Part shown: positions 36,701-48,700 of the stretch, piece after piece
Layout of the letters: each line of letters begins with the position of its first letter
Numbering within the stretch: position 1 is the stretch's first letter
DNA from: Siphonodentalium dalli
Taxonomy: Eukaryota; Mollusca; Scaphopoda; Gadilida; Siphonodentaliidae
DNA: 64,000 nucleotides
NCBI GenBank assembly: GCA_032622095.1
Contig: CP136069.1
Coordinates: 125,505,450 to 125,569,449, forward strand
Direction of reading: 5' to 3'
Position numbers and translations under genes: made by a program
The notes under the pieces: generated by a model
Told to the model about the DNA's origin: nothing
The model's input: only the letters and a program-made list of their open reading frames with translations
Databases searched by the model: none

Positions 36701-39700
36701 GACCGAGTTCTGATTTCTGTCAGAATACCCTGACCAGGTTGCAATCCCCGGTCCGCTAGCACATGGCTGAGATTGTTACATTGAAGGTGATGCTCCGTTA
36801 CGAGAATCAAACCATGAACATAATTATAACACTTGTCCAATATCAATCTCTGTCAATTTATTAAAGTAATAATGACACTACTGTTTTTACATTGAATTGA
36901 TAAACCCAGATGTAAATTGTAATCAACTTTTAAGTTCAAATGTGACCAACACATCTGGATCAGTTGTATTGAGCCATAAAACAACAAAGTATTATGAGAA
37001 AGAATGTAGTTCATAACATTATGATAAATAGCGTCAGTAGCGATGGTAATTATTGCTAAATAAATGTCCACGCGTAAATAAATTCCCACGAAATTAGGAG
37101 ACTTCCGGTAACAAACACGTGGCATTTTTTATATCTGACAAATTATATCATACCTTATAGGTTTTATAATAATTACATAGATGAATTGTTCACAATAGTC
37201 TATGCGCCTCGTAAGGCCTTGAAATGGCGGCTGATTATGGCGAAATGTTGATTTTCAGATTCGAAAAATATTAAGTCCGCCGCCTATTCGAAAACACGGA
37301 ACAATTGTATGTTTTGAAGCGAAACGGTCCGTGAATTCGAAACAATAATTCTAAAAACTAACGCGTAGGCGACCAGTAATTATTGTATCGATAAATTGAA
37401 TTTGTTGTCTAGTTGTTAAACGACAAATTCGGAACAATACTCCCTTTAGACTTCTCTCTTTGGTAGCAGAAAATAAACTGGCGGATTCAGTCGGTTATAT
37501 TGGGACTGCGCATGCGTGACTAATCCGAGCAAGACCGCGAGGTACCGTAGGCGACCACACACAAAAAGTTAACCCCTTTTCTACTATGGTTTTACAAACG
37601 CAGGACATCTATCCATATAGTTCAGTGTGAACGGCTTCCTTTAGCGGAAATTGAACATTTATATGCACTGAACATATTGGTTCAATCGAAAAACATACAC
37701 AAATCACTGCTGAAAAGTGTAGTGTTCTAAAAATAATATACATATTTTCTGTCCAAGCTCGTGGAAAAATGTACCGAAAGATTAATTAGTGGCTCTTGTT
37801 AGTGGATTCATTTACCTATAGTTTTGACAATTAATTATGTCCAAGATGAAAGGGCAATGATTTAATTTTTGAACATTTTGCAAATTTATTTTATAACAAA
37901 TCTTTTTTTTTACAGTTTTTGCAAATTATAGTGAAAATGTTACAATTACATTATTCTGATCATTGCTGCCCTGAACCTCAAGTCAGAATTATACATATAA
38001 CAAACAAACCTGGGTTTTCACTTCTCTATCGTTCTTCACAATTAAGATATCGTTTGACTTCTGTTGTACCATCAGTTCAAAAACTTTCTCACGCCACCTG
38101 AAATTAGTATTAACCCACCCATCCTTGACTGGAGCTTCATGAAATTTTGTGAAAACACTATGCCATCATTCTCTTATATATGTGATTATCCCATAGAGAC
38201 CCTCACATATATAAGAGAATACATTGGCCTTACAATATTTACATTGACCATGTAAGCCAGTGCATTCTCTTATATATGTATACCAGTAAGAGAATGCACA
38301 GGCCCAGGATCATTAATGCTGCACCAGCAACAAGGTAGTGCATATGAAACAATGTAATGTCATAATCTGATACCATTATTGGGACAACTGCGGAAATACC
38401 TATTACGCAATAAAAATGGAAACGAAAAAGAGGTTATGCAAAATTTGGAAACATAAAGGCCTGGAATGAATGGGCCAATCTCATCAAAAAGAGAGACTCT
38501 ATTGAAGATTTGTCTTAGTAATATCAATGTCAAAGTATATGTCTTGGTAAAATCAATGTCAAAGTATACGAGTCAATAGAAGAGCAAGAAAACTAACCTT
38601 GATAGCAATAATTCTTCAACTTTTGCTTTACCAATGGTAGACTGTTTACTCTGTTGAAGAACAAGATTCTCATTTATATATTAATCATTAGTAAACCTTT
38701 CTTTAGTAATTACTCATTGACAAGTAGTTATCCCTTTGGAAATGTTAAGATATTAAGTGCAACAAAATGACCTAAATAAAAATAATTAGCGGAACATTTC
38801 CCACCAATGAATAGGAATCCTTCTTCATTTTCTATTGTCTGTTTATATTTCCTGAACATCCCTCTAAAATAATAGAAGCTTCCGATGTATATGTTTTTAT
38901 AAATGAAGGGGAGAATCCATTTAGTATAGAAAGGTTAAGAGAGAATGCAATGCACACCTGAAAGAGATTGTGAATAGCCTGACCGAGGGTGTCACCCCCC
39001 ACCCCTATATACCCACCTGAATCCTTGAATACCAGTTAACTGAGAGGAGTGAGTCATGCATACCAGTTAAGAAAATATCAAATACATACTTTAGTAATTT
39101 TATACTAATATCATAATATTCACACATCTGCTGAAGTATTACCCATAGTTTCAACATATCAAGGGGTATGCGATTGAATTGCATCAAAATATGTCATTTG
39201 GGCTGGAAAATAATCAGCTTTGTTTCATAAAAGCTGCATACCAGCCTTTTGTTTACTCCTGAATGCCGGTTAAATTGGGCATATGAATCCTGAGTATCAG
39301 TTAACCGAATGATATGAATCCCATGTACTGCTTGAAAATGGCCAGAAACCCACGTACCAAAAGAGAGAGGGGGTGACAACCTTGTGTAGCTATATTTGAT
39401 GAGAGCTTACGACTAATCACACTCTTATTTTATTCCTCACGTGACAATACAATATTCCCAGAAACACTATGCATGCTGAACAATAAAATGAGTAGGTCAT
39501 TTTCAATGCAGTAAATAATTTTAGAAATTTTTTGGGAATAAATGCAAAGTTAATTTCAATTACAAAAATTATTCTATAATTGTATACATTTTTTTCAGGA
39601 GAAGAGTTGGGAATTAATTTAGAGTATGGCTGAGGTAAGAAAAGTCAGGATAATTTCAAATAGGCCAAATAAATAAAAATTCCTTGTTCTCAGCCACCTC

Positions 39701-42700
39701 ATTCGTCACTGAAATATCTTTTAAAAAGTCTTGTCAAACATTTTTTTCAATATTTTCTGTTAGAAATATTGGATTTGAACAACAAAAATTAATTTCTTTT
39801 GTATCTGGAATATGTTGTCCAGAATTTGAGAAAAAAATAAATAGCCTCCCTCCCTCATCTCAAAATTAAGATATAATTGCCTGAGAACACAGATATTTTA
39901 TTTTAATGGCCTTGAAATAGTGTGTCTGATTTGACTGGAGCTTCCTGAAATTTGCGAAAACCCTGTGCCAATGTATTCTCTTATATATATGATTTTCCTA
40001 TAGGGAGCCTCACATATTTAAGAGAATGCATTGGCCCAACAATATTTACCCTGACCTTGTAAGCCAGTGAATTCTCTTATATATGCGAGGCTCCCTATGG
40101 GAAATTCGCACATATAAGAGAATGCACTGGTACATGATATTTAATGCTGCACCAGCGCAGCTCCAGTCATGAATCAGTTAATTTACCTTAGAAACTTCCC
40201 TCTCCTGTAGTGAAAGGATATCATTGCCAGCTTTCAATCGAATATTCAGCAGCTCAATATTGGAATTCATGTTTTCTTTTTCTGATTCTGAAATCTGCAA
40301 TGACATTGGATTGTGTTTTCAAAATCATGACGTGTGCTAATCATAAGCTAGCCTTGAAATAGAGTGTCTGATATTTGCAGAATGAGGTCACCACACATTT
40401 CCCGCACAGCAGGCTAGCATCACCAAATTCACCCTATAGGGACCTCATTTTGCTTAGGGAAGTATCAATAGTCTCAAAGTAACTTTGTTTTTAGATACTT
40501 TTTCCCTTCTGTTCAGTTTCTACATCCCCAAATTTGCAGAAGATAAAATGTATAATCGAGGTGACTAATGGGTGAACATCACCAACTTCAACTGGGGAAC
40601 TTCAATCCCAGGTCTCCCATAGCAACTGAGGCCTAAGCAGAATGAGGTTCCCAGAGGGTGAATTTGGTGATGCTAGACTGCCGGGTGGGATAGCTTCACT
40701 AAATTCACCCTCTGGGGACCTCATTCTGTAAATGTCAGACACAAATTTCAAGGCTTGATCATAAAAAGAACATCTGCATTTTTTTCATGTGAAGATGCCA
40801 TAAATGCACCGAACCACACTGATAGAACCTCAGTCTATGATACTGATGGCATAAAGCCTAAGTTTAGTGTGACTGTCATTTGCAGACAGAATGAGGTCCC
40901 CAGAGGGTGAATTTAGTGACGCTATCCCGAATAATGGGCTAGCATCACCAAATTTACCGTCTGGGGACCTCATTCGGCATGGCCTCGTCTGCTATGGGAG
41001 ACATAGTCTCAGATTGAAGTTCCCAAATTGTGAATATTGTGATTATGCAATGTGTCATCTGCCAATTTGGGAATATAGAGAAACTAAAATAAATAGTGAT
41101 GCTAGCCCACTATCTGGGATAGCATCACTAAATTCACCCTCTGTGCACCTCATTCTGCAAATGACAGGCACAATAAACTCAGGCTTGGATAGCATGAAGA
41201 GAACTCAAGAGTAGACCCAGACTTTTATCCTTCAACGATCACAAGTGCCATAGATTGTCAGCCAGTAATACATGTTCGGTTCTGTATTTATTACATAACT
41301 GACTGCCTGATTTTAACTACCCGATTTATTCTTGTTAGATTACTATTCGTTTATGTGTAATATTAATGCTTTCATTTTAAAGTTCCAGTTTCAGTTTCAA
41401 GGCAAATGACATATGAATCCGACATTTCCAAAGTCTTTCCATATAGAATCTATGTACAAATACTATGCAGTTTAATAAGGTTTAATAAATTAATTAAAGG
41501 AAAGAGACATAGGAACTGGATGTTTTAGCAAGCTTGCAAGAGAGAGAGAGATATACTTTTAAAACTGAGTGGGAGAGTCCATTTAGTATAGAAAGGGTTA
41601 ATGAGTAGATCTTTGATTCCCGTTCGGTCATAGCAAAGTTCAGCTTTTTGTTTATTTTTTTTACATTTTATTTGAACAACCCTACATTTTTCCCCACAAG
41701 ATATAGAATGTTCAGAGATATAAAGGCATTTTATTGTACAAAAGTATACAATGTTTTAAACAACCTATATAACATATCCGTTGCCCTTTGCATGACCTTT
41801 GTACATGTACTATTATATCTTCTAGACTGGAAAGGCTATATTTGTAATATATTTTTATACCTTTAGTTTGTTCCTGAGTGTATTGTTATCTTGCCGCCAT
41901 GCTTCCATTGGCTTGTGTGCAGATTCAGTATCTCCGATGTATTTCTTCAACTGAGAAACATGCTTTTCCTTATTTTCTAACTCGATCTCATTTGCTCTGA
42001 TAAATAAGCAAACAATGTTATCACTAGCAGCATCAGGCATTCAAATATACAATTTTTCATATTGTTAAAAAAGAATTTGAGAATGAGGTTCAATGCATAT
42101 GAAGCGGGTTTATTCAAAATAAAATACAAATCTGTAAAAAAAAAAAAAAAAAACTACCATCAACAAATATATAACAAAATAGATTGACTTTATTCTTATT
42201 TCAGTATTAATAACTCTCCAATAATGAGATTTTACATGTCAAAACAACTGTTAAGTAAAAAGTGGAATTATCAATAAAGATCCAATAAGATACCACAGTT
42301 TAATCATAACTTGATGGTAAACATTGAAAGAGGTCTAAGTATTGAAAAATATTCTGAAAACCATATTCATTATTTAAACTTACTGCATGTACATAATTAA
42401 TAGCGATGTTTGTTAACAAATCAATGTAACAGTTTTGTTTACAGAACAATGGTTTCAACATGTCTTCTTAATGGTGATATTTTTACAGACTTTCATATTT
42501 TTTGCCAGTTTACCTGCTGTGTACAAGGACCTTGGTTCCCTTTAAATAAACGGCTTTTTTCTAACCTACCGGTACATATAATATAATTGTAAATTTATGT
42601 GCAATCGGACTACATCTAAAAATACTCATGGTGAAGATTTTGAATTGATCCTGTTTTGCTGAAAATATATTCTAAATTATAATTCACTGTACTTTTGTGA

Positions 42701-45700
42701 TGGTTCTTGGTCATTTCAGCATCTATAATTTTTGCAATATGCATGCCTTTATGTTCAGGGGAGATAAAAGTTTATTTATTTAATTGCATTATATCTCATC
42801 ACAATTGTCAAATGCCGTTGAGTGTGACCATACCCAAGCCTTGAAATAGTGTGTCTGTCATTTGCAGAATGAGGTTCCCAGAGGGTGAATTTAGTGATGC
42901 TACCCCGCATAGCAGGCTAGCATCACCAAATTCACCCTCTGGGACCTCATTCTACTTACACCTCAGCAGATTGAGGTTCCCAGAGGGTGAATTTGGTGTT
43001 GCTAGCCCGCTATGCGGGGTAGCATAACTAAATTCACCCTCTGGGGACCTCATTCTGCAAATGACAGGCACACTATTTCAAGGCTTGACCATACCTGAGT
43101 TGGTGAGACACAGCAAGTATTTCTTCATTCTTAGAAGACCTGAGCATGGTGCACTCTTCTTGTAATTTACTGATAGTTGATGAAGACTGTAGTTTGACGG
43201 CTGTGAGCTCACTAGTCAGTTCTTCTAACTGCCTCCTCAAATTAACCTCCTTGTCCTTGTATTCATTTGTGAGAAAATCGAGCTAAGAAAAGAAAAATAT
43301 ATGCAATTTACACTTTAATGGGACCCAAGGCACTTGCAGTGGGTAAATGTGCAAAAAGTATAAAAGTCTGTAAAAACATCACCAATAAGAATAGCATGGA
43401 CAATTAGATTTTGTTCTTACACATGTATATTTATTATTGACTATTTTCCAACAAAAACATTTTGAGTGTTGAAATGATTGTTATGTAAACAAAAGTGTCA
43501 CAGAGATTTGTCAACAAACATCGCTAATCGTCTAGTAATTTAAAATATTTTAGAACGAATATTATTTTCAGAATATTTTTCAATGTTTAATACAATCAAG
43601 TTTTATTAAACATTGGTATCTAATTGGACTTTGATCGGTAATGCCACTGTCACATTAAACAGGATTGAAATCTCATTATTGGAGCATTATTAATAATGAA
43701 AATAAGACCAAAGTCAATCTATTTGTTGATGATACATGTAGCTGTTTTTGTTTTCATGTTATTTCGCAAGAACTCACTTCGAAGACCTTGACTCCCTTAA
43801 AAAAATATGCTGTTTACAGTTGATATATTTTGTGTTGGTTGCATATGCTATGGCAGAAACTTTTTTTTTTATCCAGATTTGCATTCGCTGAATATTTCAA
43901 TGCCTGGAACTGACCTGTTAACCCTCCCAGATTTGAGTGCAATCACCCCAGCACGATATAACAATCTCCCAGATTCTGCTGATTGAGCAAGTTACAAAAA
44001 TTTTAAGCTTATTCCTTTGACGATTAACATTGATAAAACCTGTCAGCAATTCAGGTAGACTTGGTTGATGCATTGTTGTGACAGTTAACAACTATGATAA
44101 TCTGCTGCAGGGTGCAGGGGTGCGATAATAAAAACAACAGTCATGCATTAAATTCTATTGAAATGAATAAAAATTGAGACTGAATAAAAGTTCAGACCCC
44201 ACATCCCCTGAAACGAAGTGACCTTTTGTGACATCGGCTATTTTAAGAACAAAACAGTCAAATTCTGACAAAAAATTTAATCCAACTTGATGATGACCTG
44301 TGTTTTCTCAAAAGTGAACCACACACCATCTATCAAGAGATTCTTTTGAAGATTGATCAAGTTATCATTTAGACAATGCAAAAATTAATTCTAATTCAAA
44401 CAAAAGTGTATAAATCGTAAACAAATTAATTGGACAATGACCAAATTGGAACTTGGCTTGTGTTTTCTGAAATGTGAACCACATACCAAATATCAAGAAA
44501 TTCTGTTATAGTGCTCAAGTTATCATCTGGACAAGCCACAAGTTATTTTTTCTAAGGGGAATAACTCCATCAAAAATCATCAGAGCATGACCAAAATGAA
44601 ACTTATCCTGTGTCTTCTCAAATATAAACCATGTACTAGTACCAAATAACAAGAAATTCTGTTGAATATTGCTTAAGTTATCATCCAAAAAAACACAAAA
44701 AACAGTGATTTCTACATCGAAAAATGGGACCTAACTCTATCAGAATTGATAGTACCAGACAAAAATTTTGAAACTGATCATGACTTTATCATATAAAGAC
44801 CACATACCAAGTTTTATAACATTCTCTCCAAATTTCTCAAGTTTTTATTCGGACATCAAGATAATCTTCAATTCTAAGTCAAAAGCTGACGTAACTCCAT
44901 CAGAATTTATCGTACTGGACTCAAATTCGAATTGACCACAAATTTCTCATATAAAGACCACATACCAAGTTTCATAACATTCTGTCAAATATTTCTTAAG
45001 TTATCATCCGTACAAACCCAGATGGACGCACAGGACACATGGACACACAGACGGACGTGCTGATAATAGTCCTCGGAAATACAAATAAAGGCCTATTCTC
45101 AACCCTTTAGAGATAAAGGATTATGAAACCACATTGATGTTTATTGGCTTTCTAAATTCCAATTGATGCACCAGAATGTTCTGAATTTAAAAATGTCACA
45201 AATCCATTCCTGAGTTATACTTTTTAAAGGCCCACTTAATTTTTGATTTACCGATTATTTTTTTATAGTGCCTTGATATATGGTTTTAATAACAATCTAT
45301 GCCATAAAATATGATTAAAATACTACAGTACATCACCATGTGGAACGTCTGTGTCTCACAAGGTGCCCACAGAGTAATAGAAAATAACATTCCAACTATA
45401 GTTTATTTTCAATGGAAGGGAATAACTCTATATCTAAATATATAGTTATTCCCCTTCCATTCAAAATAATAGACTTTGTGGCAGTTTGTGCAGAAACTTG
45501 AGCACAGAACAGAGATCGATATCTCAACGACAACCACATGTTCAGTTTATTACATCAAATAAGTTGAAAATACAATGTTTTGGAGCTTCCTCTTTCAAAT
45601 GGTATTTAATATGGCATATATTTTATATACTAGTAATGTGATCTGGGGGTTTCAAAAATTAAGTGGGCTTTAACAGGATTATTTAATCTCGTGAGAATTA

Positions 45701-48700
45701 TTGTAAACCGAATGTAGTTTCAAAGTAATTAAATTATATATTTTTTCCCTATATTTTATTCATGCTACAATAAAACAGTTAAATATGAAGTAAATGTTTT
45801 GTTCTTGTTGGTAACTGATACTTCTGAGTCATATTGCTTGTTTTTGAATAATAATAATTGATCATAGAAACTTGGTTTAACCCTTTGAGTGCCAGGGGAC
45901 GATCTCATCGGCCCTAAACCTACAACATAAGTCTGTTAAAGAATATAAGAATAAATTATTAAAATTGTAAAAAATAAAATAAAAATTTAGGCCAATGCAT
46001 TTTCTTATATATGTGAGGCGACCTATGGTCGACTCGCATATATAAGAGAATGCATTGGCACAGGGTATATGGGTTGATACAAAAAATCGATATGGCACAA
46101 AAAAAGATATTTGATTCTCAGACAATTTTTTTGGAAAATCAATGAGGGAGCGAGGGTTTTATTTTTATGACATTGTACTACCCGTACATTATATAGGGAT
46201 TACCCAGAATGATTTTAAACATCGGCACTATCATTTTTAACAACACGCAGAACTACATATCTGATTCATGTAAAAATACAGAATGTAAATACAGTCGAAA
46301 CGAAAAGATAAAGTGATATTCCAAACTATCATAGAAAGTCTTGATTCACTTATTCTGCTGACTAATTTGAGACTGTATATGTACTGCAATGGATGATAGA
46401 CAATAACACTTCAAATAACCATCATAAACATGGCTAATATACACTGCTTGTCAAACTGTATTGCTCTCTGGTTTGAGTACCTTCAATCGCAATAGTGAAG
46501 CAAGGGGGAAACTCTATCTTGCAATGTTACTTACTTACTGTGCAAAGGTCACAAAGTTAAAACATCTAACGTCCTGCTGATCTTCTACAAAATATTTCAA
46601 CAAATTTGACCAATAAACTGGGGGGTTTGAAAATCCACAAATACACTGTTATATAAGCAAACTGGGCCATGGCAAAGGGCTGCTTTAGAGGATTGCCATA
46701 GCCAAACAATCCATGGGCAGGTTGGAAATCAAATTGTAAAAAAAAAATGTGATGAGCGAAAAAATTACTGGACAATTCTAACGAACGACAGATGGAAATC
46801 CAACATTTTCAGATAAAGAAAGAGGGATAACTCTTGTTCAAACGGAAAATGTGAACAATGTCAATGAACCCTCTTTTGAAAGCCCTCATGATGCCAAACC
46901 TGCATACCAAATTTCATGGAGATCCGATAACCCATAGTTGATATATAAGAGCGGGCGAATGGAAATCCAACATATGCACAAGAAAATTTTAGTTCACGAA
47001 TGCTAAAATTTGCTCTCGTACCTCTTGTCAAAATGTTCATGGTCACTGTAATTGTTGATTCAACTATTTGAAGGTATACATGTAATTAGAACCTTTCCAA
47101 TCTCAGTTAAATTATGGGCATGTGAAAGTGTAACTGGACAATTATAGGTCTAACCCACAATGACATTTTGTTTGAGAAAAACCCAATTTATGATTATATT
47201 ATGGGTGCAATTACACCCGTCTTCTGAATTGCGACAGCAAATACGTGCCCTCGCTGTGTTTTCCTCGTGGGAAGGACTGATTTTGTTTTAATCAGTGCAA
47301 GATTACCATTCATTCCTTACCTGTTTATCATACTTCCGTTGTTGATCTTCAATCGCAGCCTCCAACTGACTACATTGTTGTCGGTATTGTCTCCCCTGAT
47401 CAATATTCTGTTGCTCGAGATCAGCAGCCTCTCTTTGAAGGGCAGTTCGCTCATCTTGTAACTGGAGTTTCAGTGCGTTGATTTCGGCAGCTTGTCGATT
47501 AATGAGCTCATCCACATACTTATGATACTCATGCGGCTTATTATCCGATGCAGCCAGAATCTGTTGAGCACATGGTGGCTGTAGAATGAATTTATAAATA
47601 AATATAAATGCATGTACACCAAATATTCCAATAAAAAATAAATATAATATTTGAAACGAAAAAAATATGTTTAAAGGCCCACTTAATTTTCGAGTCACAG
47701 ATTTTTTTGTTTATAGTGCCTTGATATACAGTTTTAATAACAATGTATGCCATAAAATATGAATAAAATACTATAATTCATCACCATTTGGAATGTCGGT
47801 GTCTCAGAATGTGCCCATAGTGTAATAGAAAATAGCTGAAATCATAAAAAAAATTCCCCTTTTGTGGCTCCCAGAATGCAACAGAATTCAAATTATAGTT
47901 TATTTTCAATGGAATGGGAATAACTCATTATATTAATATATAGAGTTATTCCCCTTCCATTGAAAATAATAGACTTTGTGCAGAAACTTGAGCATGGAAC
48001 ACACATTGGTTTCTCAACAAAAACAACATGTTCACAATTTTTTACATCAAATAAGTTGAAAATACAATGTTTTGGAGCTTCCTCTTATAAATGGTATATA
48101 ATATGGCATATATTTTATATATTGTGATCTGGTTGTTCGAAAATTAAGTGGCCCTTTAATTGTAGGAAGTCTCACTATCATTCAAACACAATGATTGTTG
48201 AATAAATCATGGGATACCATTTTTCCAGTTGAAGTAAGCAATTTCTATCATTTGTTAGTAGTGATGCGGACCGGACCACCCTGGGTGGTCCGGTCCACTG
48301 CCAAGGCGGTCCAGTCCAGTCCGGTCCAGGCCATTCCGGTACACATGCCTGGACCGGTCCAAAACGGTCCGGTCCACCTATAATAGGCTATATGTTAATG
48401 AATTCTCTGTTTTCTCAAAATTGTTACTCTGTATAGTACAAATTATAAGGTTACTGAGTTCAGTGCATTGCAATGAGTACATATATGTTAAAACTTACAT
48501 TGTTTGCCGATTGTATGCATCATTGTCTGTCTCTGGTGGGATATGCTGGGAACGATGCACGATAATAGTATTTCTAGTAATGCGAACATGCACTAATTAA
48601 ATGTATTGGACAGATATACAGCTAGGGCCATAATGTGTTATAACCAATCTAACATGGCACTCAACTGATCGTATGCATGATTCGTATCATACTTATTTTC

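Larger units (their letters stand above)
33013..37650. mobile_element. 4.6-kb TIR element without a recognised transposase
   Basis: Left end TTTCCGCTAAAGGAAGCCGT is mirrored by ACGGCTTCCTTTAGCGGAAA at the right end, with pairing over about 40 bp (TTCACACTGAACTATATGG). The interior has no long frame. It holds two direct repeats at about 34105-34310 and 34375-34500 (GATCATGTCAGAAG, AAAGCTGCGCCCA), a SINE-like segment (36530-36790) and a duplicated 200-bp block around it. All frames are under 112 codons and unrecognised. It sits in intron 8 of CCHCR1, between exons 8 and 9. Confidence 0.75.

Noticed and set aside
40891-41214. 107-codon frame in intron 5
   Set aside because: It lies inside a palindromic hAT-like MITE, and similar frames appear in every copy on both strands.
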